Shown here in pieces: positions 41,901-50,351 of a stretch of DNA of 64,000 nt. Source of the stretch: Lichenostomus cassidix (lineage: Eukaryota; Chordata; Aves; Passeriformes; Meliphagidae). Each line of letters starts with the position of its first letter. The stretch's first letter is position 1. The notes below the pieces were generated by a model that was given only the letters and a program-made list of their open reading frames with translations, was not told the DNA's origin and made no database searches. The stretch spans positions 28,423,944 to 28,487,943 of the forward strand of contig CM039188.1 in assembly GCA_008360975.2 (NCBI GenBank). Direction: 5' to 3'. The position numbers were made by a program, and so were the translations under genes.

Positions 41901-44688
41901 GCTGTTATTCCATGCCCTGGAGCAGACAGTTCCCAGCTGTGCAGACAGGCAGGATGTGCAGCCTGTGCCCAAGGATATGATGGGCAGGCTGTTGATCAGA
42001 GGAAGGAGTTACTGACCTGCAGCGCCAGGTCTTTGCCTTCAGACAAGAAATGCACCTTTTTCTTTGATTCACTGGTTTGTTCCCAAGGGCTTTCTGGATT
42101 TAATGAAGGAGAAGGAAAATGTCTGAGAGACAAGAGTGAGATGTCACTAGCACCTGACTGAAAGGAAACTATGTATAATTCTGCAGAGTATGATTTGGGC
42201 TTACACTGTACCAACTCAGCCTCCAAGCTTGTTGAGCAGAGCTGGCTCATGCCCAGGCACTTCAGGGCAGGCCAGAGGGAGTCCATGTCCCCCTCATATC
42301 TGCAGCAGTGCCCTTGGGAGCCCAAAGCAAGGGAAGGGAGGGTGCCAGGGAGCAGGAGGTAGGCAGGGCTGGCAGGGGCAAAGGAAAAGAAAAGCAGCAC
42401 ATTGCATTGTGCTGCAGAGCCTGAGAGGGGAATTGGGTGGGAAATACACCCAGGGAGGGGTTCAGAGGAAGAACAAAGAACAAGTTGCACTGTAGAGAAG
42501 AAATTGGGGTATTCTCTAACGTCACACTCAGACTAGTACAGCTCGTACCTGCTTTTGTGAGCACACATGGCAGGAGGGACTGTACTGTCCTGGATTTGGC
42601 TTTGTACTGCAGTCCTCCCCAGCATCCCAGTTATCTTGGATGACAGAGAATTAGCCATTGAAGTTATTATCAAGTGTTCCAAGTTTTGTGATCTGCAACA
42701 TTGATTCTGGTTGCCAGGGATATCAGATAATCTATAACTCTTTGCAGACTTAAATGGCAATTAAAAATGAAGAATGAGAGATGAATTTAACTTTCTTATA
42801 TACTGGACAATCCCGCTTCAGGGAGATCTATTCTCATCTCTCCAAGCCCCAGGCATGTCAGATGAAGCAATACTTTAATTTTTCTGCTGCCTCTACCCCT
42901 ACAAAAAAAAATTCCATTTGTACAGGACCTTATGTGAGAATTAGATCCAAAAGGCTAAATCATCCTGGTTTCTTTCTATGAGATTGTTTGTATTTTTTTC
43001 TCTATTTATATGACCTGTCAAAAAGTACATATTACTTGGAGGTAAGAAACTGCAATGAATTCTCTGTTTGATCACAAGATACTTCCCAGAAACAAGGTGG
43101 GAATCTAATTTTCTGTGACCTATTTGCAATTCCCCTGAATGAGGAATGCTAAATAAAGCACCTTCTGTTGCTAAGTGGGAAGCAGAGATGCACTGGCAGT
43201 GACAGCAGACCTATCCATGGACTGTGTTGTCCCAGGATGTGTTGCTCAAGGATGTGTTGATTTTGTCAATAGAGACTGCACAAGAGCAGAGCAAGTGGAG
43301 AGACTGGAACAGCAGTGTACTGAACTTTGCATTATATATATTTAGCTATAGTCATGAGGGAGCAGTAAAATATGCATGAGGATTAGGGAGAGAAAAAAAA
43401 TCCAGAGGGGTACAAGAAGTAAATTCAGAAATCATCTCAGAGCCAACAAAGGAAGGATAATCCATGTTAAGTCCCCATTGCAGAGTGTACAGGCAATGTT
43501 CAGAATCTCCCACTGAGAGAGACCTTAAATACTGAGAGTTGCTAAAACAGAGAGAAAACCAACTGGGATGAAAGGTAATTGCATGCTGGTTTGGAAAGCA
43601 TGACTGTGTCCTGCTGTGTATAGGGGAACACTGGCAGCTCCATGTCAACCAACAGCAACAGTAATGGCACACACTGGAGTCCCTCCCAGGGTAGTGGGTG
43701 CAAAATTGAACATTTACTTAATGAAGAACATTTCTGCTGCAAGTTAGGCACACTTACTTAGCCAGCTGTCATCTGAACAAATGGAATCTAAATAAACTGA
43801 TCAGATATATACAAGTCTTATTAAAATTTAAAAATCCGTCAGCGCTCTTAATCTGTAGAGATTAGTTTGGGAAAATAAACTGTAAGTATTTGGGACAAAG
43901 TGCAAAATCCCAGTGTGTTGCCCTAGCACTAAAGAGGATCTTGTCATTGTAACTGTAGCACTGATCTGAATTTGGAGCAAACAGCAGCTGAGCTGCTTCC
44001 TCATCATTCACTCTCCTGATCTCTACTTTGCACGTCCGATTAAATGCAAGTTTTGATTGGCAATTAAACCTACATGAAACCTACCCATTTTATTTGCCAA
44101 AATACAGTTATGATTAAGTTTATATCATTATCTTTTCAACAGCCAGAAAATCTGCTAATTGATTTAAGAATCCCAGTGCCTCGAGTCAAGATCATTGATT
44201 TGGAAGATGCAGTCCAGATCACAGGTCATTACCATGTCCACCACCTCCTTGGAAACCCAGAGTTTGCAGCCCCTGAAGTTATCCAAGGCCTTCCTGTCTC
44301 TCTGAGCACAGATATTTGGAGCATTGGGGTTCTCACGTACGTCATGTTAAGTGGTGTCTCTCCGTTCCTTGATGAAAGCAAAGAGGAGACTTGTATCAAC
44401 GTGTGCCGAGTAGATTTCAGCTTCCCGCACGAGTACTTCTCTGATGTTAGTCATGCTGCCAGGGATTTCATCAACGTTATCCTCCAGGAAGACTTCAGGA
44501 GAAGGCCGACAGCAGCCACTTGTTTACAGCACCCCTGGCTGCAGCCGCACAGTGGCAGCTATTCCAAGATCCCACTGGATACCTCCCGCTTGGCTTCCTT
44601 CATCGAGCGCCGCAGGCACCAGTATGATGTGCACCCGGTCCCCAGTGTCAAGAGCTTCCTGTTGAGCAGGATGAACCTGGGCACATAG
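2922..44688 (+). CDS. KALRN: Kalirin, C-terminal half (spliced, 22 exons, 5' incomplete)
   Basis: Kalirin is a large Rho-family guanine nucleotide exchange factor of neurons and endocrine cells, related to TRIO. The part here joins to 1053 residues plus stop. Coding exons: 2922-2988, 4280-4383, 6788-6857, 7433-7519, 8290-8382, 9562-9612, 9930-10007, 10883-11068, 14110-14281, 18053-18291, 19171-19418, 22634-22757, 24067-24126, 32530-32557, 33002-33173, 35321-35442, 36541-36672, 38389-38553, 39421-39499, 40639-40839, 41744-41882, 44143-44688. All junctions are AG/GT and all phases agree. Domains in order are DH2 (RhoA-type GEF in the family), PH2, SH3, Ig, FN3 and a Ser/Thr kinase. From recalled vertebrate kalirin the sequence is near-identical across the whole length, so the call is firm. 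The Sec14, spectrin, DH1/PH1 and first SH3 exons must lie upstream of the window. Isoforms ending at the SH3 exon are likely (see 19419-20155). Confidence 0.97.
2989..4279. other. KALRN: KALRN intron
   Basis: An 18-base T run is at 3536-3553. Otherwise it is AT-rich sequence with no recognised feature. Confidence 0.7.
4280..4383 (+). CDS. KALRN: KALRN exon: DH2 domain
   Basis: It encodes [10 protein letters not shown]...[14 protein letters not shown], the DH helix region that contacts the GTPase. It starts in phase 0 and ends two bases into an Asp codon completed by the next exon. The donor is GAGTAAGT. Confidence 0.95.
4384..6787. other. KALRN: KALRN intron
   Basis: Unique-looking sequence with no convincing ORF, repeat or RNA gene. 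Confidence 0.65.
6788..6857 (+). CDS. KALRN: KALRN exon: DH2 domain
   Basis: It encodes (D)[20 protein letters not shown] and ends with IKH. The acceptor is TTCTTTCAG and the donor is TGTAAGT. Its length of 70 nt restores phase 0. Confidence 0.95.
6858..7432. other. KALRN: KALRN intron
   Basis: A short intron with nothing recognised in it. Confidence 0.65.
7433..7519 (+). CDS. KALRN: KALRN exon: DH2 domain
   Basis: This 87-nt in-frame exon encodes [19 protein letters not shown] and continues to TYFE. The acceptor is CTTCACAG and the donor is GGTAAGC. Confidence 0.95.
7520..8289. other. KALRN: KALRN intron with repeat copy 1
   Basis: It holds a segment at 7766-7838 that matches 8463-8550 in the next intron. 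Nothing else was recognised. Confidence 0.65.
7766..7838 (+). repeat. Unidentified intronic repeat, copy 1
   Basis: The core 7791-7838 matches 8503-8550 at 41 of 48 positions by eye, with shared TTGGAGCTGGGT. Weaker similarity extends upstream (CTTATTTCT...AATAAAATAA). Confidence 0.7.
8290..8382 (+). CDS. KALRN: KALRN exon: DH2 core ([10 protein letters not shown])
   Basis: This 93-nt in-frame exon carries the most conserved DH signature, [18 protein letters not shown], in the helix that holds much of the GTPase-binding surface. The acceptor follows a run of seven T. It is flanked on both sides by a diverged copy of the same unidentified intronic repeat (7766-7838 and 8463-8550). Confidence 0.96.
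8383..9561. other. KALRN: KALRN intron with repeat copy 2
   Basis: It contains 8463-8550 (see repeat). No other feature was recognised. Confidence 0.65.
8463..8550 (+). repeat. Unidentified intronic repeat, copy 2
   Basis: This is the partner of 7766-7838, in the same orientation, on the other side of the 8290-8382 exon. It may be an old local duplication or two copies of an ancient interspersed repeat. Confidence 0.7.
9562..9612 (+). CDS. KALRN: KALRN exon: DH2 domain
   Basis: This short 51-nt in-frame exon encodes [17 protein letters not shown]. The acceptor is TTTCTCCAG and the donor is GGTACAT. Confidence 0.94.
9613..10882. other. KALRN: KALRN introns around the 9930-10007 exon
   Basis: Apart from the exon at 9930-10007, this span is intronic, with no further recognised features. 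Confidence 0.65.
9930..10007 (+). CDS. KALRN: KALRN exon: DH2 end / DH-PH linker
   Basis: This 78-nt in-frame exon encodes [20 protein letters not shown] and ends in RLQGFE. It is the last DH helix leading into the PH domain. The acceptor is CCTCAACAG and the donor is GGTATGC. Confidence 0.95.
10883..11068 (+). CDS. KALRN: KALRN exon: second PH domain, first part
   Basis: This 186-nt in-frame exon encodes [17 protein letters not shown], then [14 protein letters not shown], and ends in FKKSIK. These are the early beta strands of the pleckstrin-homology domain that supports the DH domain. Confidence 0.96.
11069..14109. other. KALRN: KALRN intron
   Basis: AT-rich overall, with a GC-richer patch at about 12450-12760 that is open in several frames on both strands but matches no known protein. 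No repeat family was recognised. Confidence 0.65.
14110..14281 (+). CDS. KALRN: KALRN exon: second PH domain, second part
   Basis: It encodes [20 protein letters not shown] and continues to the C-terminal PH helix ([13 protein letters not shown]). It ends one base into an Ala codon. The acceptor is TTGTTTCAG and the donor is GGTACGT. Confidence 0.96.
14282..18052. other. KALRN: KALRN intron
   Basis: It contains a 15-base A run at 14579-14593 and a T/G-rich tract at about 15090-15140. Nothing else was recognised. Confidence 0.65.
18053..18291 (+). CDS. KALRN: KALRN exon: Ser/Pro-rich linker between PH2 and SH3
   Basis: It encodes (A)[17 protein letters not shown] and then a Ser/Pro-rich low-complexity linker containing [14 protein letters not shown]. 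It diverges from recalled mammalian kalirin more than the flanking domains do, as expected for a linker. The acceptor is CTCTCTTGCAG and the donor is GGTACTG. Confidence 0.95.
18292..19170. other. KALRN: KALRN intron
   Basis: Nothing recognised beyond the splice sites. Confidence 0.65.
19171..19418 (+). CDS. KALRN: KALRN exon: SH3 domain; alternative terminal exon
   Basis: It encodes [20 protein letters not shown], continuing to [11 protein letters not shown] and ending in SDGSIK. The ALYDY-like start (DYYALKEDE) and the G-W-I-P motif mark an SH3 fold, which binds proline-rich ligands. When spliced it ends two bases into a Lys codon at GTAAGT. If not spliced, the same GTAAGT supplies AAG-TAA, giving a protein that ends ...SDGSIK. 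Confidence 0.96.
19419..20155 (+). other. KALRN: Alternative 3'UTR of a short KALRN isoform (kalirin-9-like)
   Basis: Reading on from the SH3 exon, TAA follows at 19420-19422. The AT-rich sequence beyond contains AATAAA at 19644-19649 and at 20133-20138, the latter inside TAAAATAAATTTTC. Shorter kalirin mRNAs lacking the Ig/FN3/kinase part are known in mammals, and this is where such a transcript would end. The UTR assignment is inference from signals and the overlapping stop; no transcript evidence is available here. Confidence 0.65.
20156..22633. other. KALRN: KALRN intron beyond the alternative 3'UTR
   Basis: It starts with a T/G low-complexity tract (about 20187-20245), which may still belong to the alternative 3'UTR. 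No coding or RNA gene was seen in the remainder. Confidence 0.6.
22634..22757 (+). CDS. KALRN: KALRN exon: basic linker after SH3
   Basis: It encodes [20 protein letters not shown] and ends in ILGNKVSVK. The first base completes the Lys codon split at 19418. This basic stretch is found only in the long (kinase-containing) kalirin form. The acceptor is TACAACAG and the donor is AGTGAGT. Confidence 0.95.
22758..24066. other. KALRN: KALRN intron with low-complexity tracts
   Basis: It contains a T/G-rich tract (about 22859-22937) and the TG/TC microsatellite at 23351-23410. No ORF was recognised. Confidence 0.65.
23351..23410 (+). repeat. (TG)n/(TC)n compound microsatellite
   Basis: An interrupted TG run passes into a TC-rich run ending CTCTCTCTCTTTCTCTG. 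Confidence 0.9.
24067..24126 (+). CDS. KALRN: KALRN exon: acidic 20-residue linker
   Basis: This 60-nt in-frame exon encodes [20 protein letters not shown], a very acidic segment. The acceptor is CAAACAAG and the donor is GGTAGAG, a weaker consensus than its neighbours. Confidence 0.93.
24127..32529. other. KALRN: Longest KALRN intron in the window (8.4 kb)
   Basis: No exon, RNA gene or repeat family was recognised. Chance-type ORFs occur: 26674-27108 (+), 144 residues, and 28627-29178 (-), 183 residues. Neither shows a domain I know. Regions near 28800-29100 and 31100-31330 are GC-richer. Confidence 0.6.
32530..32557 (+). CDS. KALRN: KALRN 28-nt microexon
   Basis: This 28-nt exon encodes IINPNFIQE plus one base, after the longest intron of the window (8.4 kb). 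The acceptor is ATTTTTCAG and the donor is GGTGAGT. Phases match both neighbours, and the peptide matches the linker that precedes the Ig domain in recalled kalirin, which is why so short an exon can be called. Confidence 0.93.
33002..33173 (+). CDS. KALRN: KALRN exon: Ig domain, first half
   Basis: It encodes (V)[20 protein letters not shown], then [17 protein letters not shown] and on to TYTVSS. The C in LQCKV and the W in ITWKG are the Ig-fold B-strand Cys and C-strand Trp. It ends two bases into a Cys codon. The acceptor follows eight T and the donor is GGTAAGG. Confidence 0.96.
34963..34987 (+). repeat. (AT)n microsatellite
   Basis: A short run of about ten AT units followed by ACATATAG. 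Confidence 0.85.
35321..35442 (+). CDS. KALRN: KALRN exon: Ig domain, second half
   Basis: It encodes (C)[20 protein letters not shown] and continues TCVATNEHG. The DSGIYTC motif carries the F-strand Tyr and Cys of an intermediate-type Ig domain, as in titin-like kinases. The acceptor is CATCCACAG and the donor is GGTAGCA. Confidence 0.96.
35443..38388. other. KALRN: KALRN introns around the first FN3 exon
   Basis: Apart from the exon at 36541-36672, no feature was recognised. Confidence 0.6.
36541..36672 (+). CDS. KALRN: KALRN exon: fibronectin type III, first half
   Basis: It encodes (G)[20 protein letters not shown], then [20 protein letters not shown]. The P-A-A-P start, the W in RWLPP and the Y in YTVEY are FN3 landmarks. 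The acceptor is CTTCCCAAG and the donor is GGTAAGT. Confidence 0.96.
38389..38553 (+). CDS. KALRN: KALRN exon: fibronectin type III, second half
   Basis: It encodes (G)[20 protein letters not shown], then [18 protein letters not shown] and FVRLPEY. The L-x-P-G-x-x-Y-x-F-R-V-x-A-x-N motif is the classic FN3 E-F strand region. The donor is GGTGAGT. Confidence 0.96.
39421..39499 (+). CDS. KALRN: KALRN exon: FN3-kinase linker
   Basis: It encodes (D)[20 protein letters not shown], then LHEIGR, leading directly into the glycine-rich loop of the kinase. It ends two bases into an Arg codon. The acceptor is TCTCTCAAAG and the donor is GGTAATA. Confidence 0.94.
40639..40839 (+). CDS. KALRN: KALRN exon: kinase N-lobe
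   Basis: It encodes [20 protein letters not shown], then [20 protein letters not shown] and ends in SYILVLEL. The glycine-rich loop is IGRGRFSIV, the VAIK-type lysine is the K of VAVK, and the alpha-C glutamate is probably the E of HEAAL. The acceptor is AATTTCAG and the donor is TGTAAGT. Confidence 0.96.
41744..41882 (+). CDS. KALRN: KALRN exon: kinase hinge and start of catalytic loop
   Basis: It encodes [20 protein letters not shown] and ends CRVAHLDIK. The catalytic loop reads H-L-D in place of H-R-D, with the catalytic Asp kept. It ends in phase 0. The acceptor is TTTGCAG and the donor is GGTAAGA. Confidence 0.96.
44143..44688 (+). CDS. KALRN: KALRN last coding exon: kinase C-lobe and stop
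   Basis: It encodes [20 protein letters not shown] onward through NPEFAAPEV (the APE motif), SVSPFLDES and the final helices, ending RMNLGT then TAG at 44686-44688. The metal-binding motif reads D-L-E where kinases usually have D-F-G. The family resembles titin, twitchin, MLCK and DAPK kinases. The acceptor is TTTTCAACAG. Confidence 0.97.
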   Translation, partial: PENLLIDLRIPVPRVKIIDLEDAVQITGHYHVHHLLGNPEFAAPEVIQGLPVSLSTDIWSIGVLTYVMLSGVSPFLDESKEETCINVCRVDFSFPHEYFSDVSHAARDFINVILQEDFRRRPTAATCLQHPWLQPHSGSYSKIPLDTSRLASFIERRRHQYDVHPVPSVKSFLLSRMNLGT

Positions 44689-45886
44689 GGCCTCCATCCA
44701 TGGCATCCTACGCTGCTGGTCCTGAGCCGGGTGCCGGGAGCACTGCCGGGAGCTAACAGGCACCACGCGGGTCCGTCTGTACATATTCCGTGTTCAGCAT
44801 TTGCCTCTCACCCACTGCAGGGTGCCAATCACTGCTGACGTGGCAATGGGACCAAGGCAAAGAGGGTGACAGCAGCAGGGACATGCTCCCTCTCTTGGGG
44901 TACATGGTATTGTCACATCCACTGCCCAAAAAGGACTGCAGGAAGCAAACACCAACTGGGAACGAGAGCCAAAATTGCAGTTGCCTTAATCTTTGTGAGG
45001 CAGCCTTATAAGAAATCCTCTTGATCTTGCTGAACTGAATTCAAAATGTACAAAAGATTAGAAGTAGGATAGTGGGGGGGAGTGAGACCAAGCTGACCTT
45101 AGCATGTACTGCAGAACTGGACTGTTCAGTTTTTGCTGAAATCATTGCAAGCCTGCTCCAGGTTATCAGTCAGATTTCTCATGCCCCATATGTCTGGGTC
45201 TGCCATGATTTCAGTGGGGACTTTGCCTGCATAGGACATGCAGGATCAGGCTCCAGTCACTGCTGGAGCAGCTCCCATGGTGGCATGGCTTAGGTACACT
45301 CCTGTTGCGTGGCAGTGCTCAGAACAAAATCCTCCATTAAGCCCATCCTTGGGCTTTCTGCTCTGTTAAGTCAACGTGCAGCACCTTTCGGAGCTACGAT
45401 TAAGGCAATGAATTCATTGGAGCATACAGCTGGTTCTGACTAAGCACAATGGGACTATGGTGGGTTTTTTAAAAGCATTTTATACACATTGTACAGAGAT
45501 CTTTTGCAAAACCTGTGCATTGAGAAAAGGCAGAGTCCAATTTTTGCAGTATCTGTAAACTAGATGACAATGGTGATGAAGACAATTTTTTCTATCACAG
45601 GTTTTCAGTATACATATATTGTATCATAGATATAAATATATATAAATATAAAGGATCCTGTTCCATTTCTAGCTTCAGAATTGCTTGGCCCAAAGTCCAT
45701 CTAAGCCTTTCAGAGTGCAGTAGGAATGGTGAGTTCATTCTTGTGCTTACAGCTTGAAAATCGTTTTCAGTGTTGAAAGTATGTCATTTGTTTCATTTCC
45801 AAACTTGTAAATATCTCTCAGCCACCATTAGCACCTCATAACCAAAGCATTCATGAGGATATTTTTATGTCCAAAGCCTAATTTGT

Positions 45887-45902
45887 AATAAAAAAAAATA
45901 AA
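45887..45902 (+). terminator. KALRN: Proximal KALRN poly(A) signals
   Basis: Two overlapping-range AATAAA hexamers (45887-45892 and 45897-45902) sit inside an A-rich run. They are candidate cleavage and polyadenylation signals for the long kalirin transcript. Confidence 0.6.
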
Positions 45903-48900
45903 TTCACAATTAAAACATTTCTCTCTTGCAAGCCAAGTTGCAACATCATCATATTGATGTTACAGTGACAGAGCCAGCCTTAGGTATAACCAACATAGGG
46001 AGCCTGCAATGACAAATCAGCAGTTTGTAGGTTGGCCAAATCTTCCTTTCCAGAAATGGGACTGGAAGGGGAAACCAGCTGGGGCTTCCCCATCCTACTG
46101 CCACACCACAAAGCTCTACAGCCTTGAGGGGTTATGATCAAAGAGATTTTTTCCCCTGGCACATGGGGACTTTGTCTCGGTGCTGAGTGCCATTTGTGTG
46201 CCTCTAATGGGAAATGATGGTTGTTACCAAAGGTTTTCCTAAGGAAAAGGGCTTGATCTGACCATGTGTGCTCATATAGACTCTCTTCTAAGGATTAGAG
46301 CCAAATCTTATTTACCATCCAAGTAAGTGCACTGTGAGCCTGCAGGAGCAAGTGCTGTCTCTGCCAGTGGGTGGTGGAGATACCCTGCAAGTACTGTGAA
46401 ATTCTCAGGGCTCTAAAAGCCCTTTTTTGACCCACCTCCAAGCTTAGTTTCACAGCAGGGAGGAGACCTGGCCCTTCTCTTTGTGCTTGCTCTATCACTA
46501 CACCAGAGTGGTCAGTATTTTGCTAGTGGAGAAGAGAGGAGGCACAGCCAAAACCATCAGCGTTCAGCACTGAGTGTGTGCAACAAAGAACAGCCCTTGA
46601 CACCAGGGAGCCACAAGCAGAAGGAGGAGCCCAGGAGCCTCAGCAGAATCAGAAGTGGTTCTGGGAGAGATCTAATACAGGGAGTTGTGGAAGGTTTGAA
46701 AGAGACAAGTGGTCATGGAAGGTTAAGCTTTTTGAATCATCTAGAACCTGTCTCAGTTCCTCTCTAGAGCAGCAGCTGATTCTCTAAGCAAACCAGCAGC
46801 ACCTCTTAGGTAAAGACCAGACTCTCATTCTGAGCAACAGTGCAGAGTATGCAATTTCTTAGCAACTGAAGACAGACAGCAGTCAAGGGGGGGTCTTTAA
46901 TTACCACCAGCCTCAGGTACTTTCTCACTACAGTACTGTCTGTAATTCTTCCTATTTGTCAAAGCTGGCTCTTTTTGCTGTGATTGTGCTGCCCTTAAAA
47001 AAATGTTTGTGGAAGTGTGGTCTGTAAAACCCACAGCTTTCATTAGGCCCATGGGTACAGTTTAAGCCACAGGCTTTTTGCTTGGCTTTAATACAAACAA
47101 ATTCTCATGTATCACATGAAATTTGGAGTTATTTAGCATTTTGTTTTCCACCTCCTGCATTCCCGTGTCAAACTACAACAGCAGACACTTTGGATGCAGA
47201 GGGGGGAAAAGCTGGATGGTTTAAGGGAACATTAAGCCTCTTATTGATATCAAATGACAGAAAAGAAAACCCAAAAAGCAGAAAGAGGAAGGATACATGA
47301 TTAGGTACTGGTGCTCAGATTCAAAAAAGACTCATTGATGAGAGAGCTGGAAGTGCTGAACTCTGAAGATTTTTAATGTTCTGGGGTTACTTTTTTTTGT
47401 GGTTTTGCTTTTTCCATATTCACATTACATACAGAACGCCTCTTCCCAGGCACTGCTCTTCTTAGTATGTTCAGGAATACTTGAACCAGTTAAAATTTCC
47501 ATATAACGTTTGTGATTATCCTGCTTTTTATCTCAAAGATTTCTTCTGCCTGAATAATATCAAGCTGATATGGAATGCTGCCATACAATAAATACAGAGG
47601 AAGTATCCTGACTTTGCTCTTTCAAAGTCTTTTTAAGCCAACCTGTGGTGCCTCTGCAGATACAACAGGTTCTGTAACCCTGCTGAAAACTGTAACTCCA
47701 TTGTAAAGAGATTACAGAACCTCAGTAAATAGGCCTGGATTGCACCCACTGGATGAGAAGAACCACAGTCAACCCCCTGTGTAGCATTCTTCAGCTACTG
47801 GATTATTTGGTGCATGAAATACTGTCTGTAACAAACACAGTTTCTTAACAGAGCTCCCAAGAGAACATCTGACCCCGAGGGGAAGATTTCCACCTGCAGC
47901 TGTACCACTCAGGGTGTTCCCAAGGCAGCTGAGTGAAGGTGTGGTGGTGGCTGCACCCTTTAGCTTCTCCAGCAGCTTCCAACCATCCAGGATGACCAAC
48001 AGGAACACTGACAACAGCGCACCACAAGCTCTGTGTGGAGTGGCACTGTGCGCACAGACACTGCCTCCAGACATCTCCACAGTGCTCTTAGCTTTCTCTG
48101 ACATCAGAGTGTGGCTCCCAATGTCCCCAGGTGCTGGGTGACAGGAAGGCAGCAGCAAAGGTTCTGGTGACACAGAGCCCACAGGACACGGTGGCATGGG
48201 GGTCTCCTTATTTAAAATGGCTTCATGCAATGAATGTGCAATGAGAACTAACTCGCCTCTCTCTCCACTCCACCTGGAGCAGCCAGGCCAGGGAAGGAAT
48301 TCTGCTGGCCAGTGTAGCACTGCCAGCCCCCATCAGGTGTTCAGGCACTTGCTGCCTTGTGAGAGGTCCCCACCTCCCCCACAAGCTGCCAAGCCTCCTG
48401 TGCATGGCACTACAGGGGTGACACACAGCCAGTCCAGCGTTGGAGACTTCAAAGCAATCCAGGCTTTAAAATTTGTAAAATGTCTCTTTCTTCTTAGTGA
48501 CACCAACAAGTTTTGTTTAGTCTTACTGCTCTTTTATTTCAAAAGACTATGGATTTTTTTTGCCCCAGTAACATGTATCTTTTTACTTTTAAGTTAATGC
48601 TGAGACAAAGTCTGTGCCCTCAACTGACCTGTACAAGGCTGTGGCTTCAGTGGAGTTCATTAGCATTTCTGACAATGCTATTAGACCTTTGCCACAAATA
48701 CTCTGCATAAAGGCTGAATGCAGAACCACATGTTATGATCTGACTATAATTAACCATTTTCTAATACCCTTGCAATGAGGGAACTGCATCAAGTGACCTG
48801 GGATAACATAAACTTCAGAGACAGATGTAAAGGGTTCTCTGCACATAAAGGTCTGAGATAATTTACATGCACAGGGGCTCTCCACCTGGTCTTGTTTCTG

Positions 48901-49759
48901 TTCCTTTCACAGCAGAGGTGGATTCTCCTCTAACACAGGGCTTGGGTTTGTTTTCGAGCTCATTCACTCACGTCCCATCAGAAAATGGTGCTTTCCCAAG
49001 GAAACAAAATCCTATTTTACTAGGCTGACTGCACACTGCCATCAAGTGATGTACTCTCGTTCTGGGATCTGTATAGTGCTGAGTGTTTCCATAGCGTCAG
49101 GATGCTGAATGTTTGCTGTAACTATAGTCTTTATTATGGAGCTAGTGAAAAACCAACATCTCTACTCAAGCCATATTTCACCTTCATGTCCAATTCTGAT
49201 GCTGGTGCTTTTACTTCTCTTTCTACCAAACTGTTCAACACTGCTCTGCCACTAAGGTCAGTTTGCTGATAACTTTTGGAAAGCAAATGCAATAGCAAAT
49301 GCAAAAAAAAAAATTAAATTTAAATCTCAGACTTATTAACCGAGATAAGAGCAAACAGTTGGAACATATTGATGCTTTTCTTAGCAACAGTCCACTGAAG
49401 GAGGAAAAAAGAAACAGTATTGCTAACAGCTCAGCATTTTCAAGGTGCAAAGTAATTCCACAGCCTTAATTATTTCAGTGTATTGCTGGTCTGCCTTAAA
49501 TGTATCTTGTTTTATTGCGGATTTCATTTTGTATGCACACAATGTCGGTTTGTAAAGGCAGGTTTGTAAATATTTCCTTTGTAAGTCTAATCACTCATGT
49601 GTACTGTTGTGAGGTGACTATTTGCTGTCCCATGTTGTTGTTACAATACTGCAGTATATATGATCATCTACAGATGTAGCTTCGACCTGTACATCTCCTG
49701 TCCTTGCATTCCTATAAATAGAGTATACTAACGACTCCGTTTCTGGGCTTTTTTGATTA

Positions 49760-49765
49760 AATAAA
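49760..49765 (+). terminator. Distal poly(A) signal upstream of UMPS
   Basis: An AATAAA hexamer in TTGATTAAATAAAGTCATT is followed within 45 bases by a GT-rich stretch. It lies only 587 bases upstream of the UMPS start codon. It could end a long KALRN 3'UTR or a separate non-coding transcript. Confidence 0.5.
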
Positions 49766-50076
49766 GTCATTCAGAGAATGATGGGTCAGTCATACTTCCA
49801 CACGTGTGGCATCTTTCTGAGCGAGGCCTGGGAGGCTCAGGGCTGGCTGAGTGCTTCATTCAGCTCTTTTTTCCGGAGGGATCTCGCAGGGAGTCAGCCC
49901 TGGGATTGTCACCCTGGCTGCATCCACCCTGCGGCCTTGTGGCAATGTCCCCGGGAGCCAGCACGGCCAGAAACCCGCGGGCCACATCACACCCTCCGTG
50001 CACCGGTGATTTCTGCTTCCCGGGGGAACGGGCTGGCGGGAGAACTGGGAATCGTGGAGGTCCCGGGGAGCAGGGC

Positions 50077-50282
50077 CGGGATGGCGCAGATAGGATTCCC
50101 GCCGCGGGGAGGGGATGCAGGAAGGGCCACACGGATCCCGGGATGGCGCAGGTGGGGCTGCCGCCGCGGGGAGGGGATGCGGGAAGGGCCACACGGATCC
50201 CCGTGGGCCACACGAATCCCGGGATGGCGCAGATGGCTCTCCCGCCGCGGGGAGGGGATGCGGGACAGGCCACACGGATGCC
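50077..50282 (+). repeat. 62-bp GC-rich minisatellite in the UMPS promoter
   Basis: Three tandem units begin CGGGATGGCGCAG at 50077, 50139 and 50220. Each contains CCGCCGCGGGGAGGGGATGC and a GGCCACACGGAT segment. The first period is 62 bp. The second is 81 bp because a 19-bp GGCCACACG-containing segment is repeated once more inside it. The array ends about 70 bp before the UMPS ATG. Confidence 0.85.
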
Positions 50283-50351
50283 GCGGGTCACACGGTGTCC
50301 CCGCCCCGCGCCCCTCCCGCTGCTGCATCATCTCGGCGCGCCGGGCCGGCG

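Larger units (their letters stand above)
38554..44142. other. KALRN: KALRN introns in the kinase region
   Basis: Between the exons at 39421-39499, 40639-40839 and 41744-41882 lie introns with no recognised repeat or RNA gene. ORFs at 38551-39105 and 41996-42490 show no known domain. Confidence 0.6.
44689..49785 (+). other. KALRN: KALRN 3'UTR and 3' flank with two possible poly(A) sites
   Basis: No coding exon was recognised here. A proximal pair of AATAAA signals lies at 45887-45892 and 45897-45902, about 1.2 kb after the stop and just after an AT-rich stretch at 45600-45655. A distal AATAAA lies at 49760-49765, preceded by AU-rich sequence typical of mRNA ends (GTAAATATTT at 49566) and followed by a GT-rich element near 49803. 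Use of the distal site, which would give a 5-kb 3'UTR, is inference. The 183-residue minus-strand ORF at 47769-48320 resembles nothing I know. Confidence 0.55.

Noticed and set aside
47769..48320. 183-residue minus-strand ORF in the KALRN 3' region
   Set aside because: No recognised domain; it has overlapping ORFs on both strands. A single hydrophobic stretch is not enough to call a gene.
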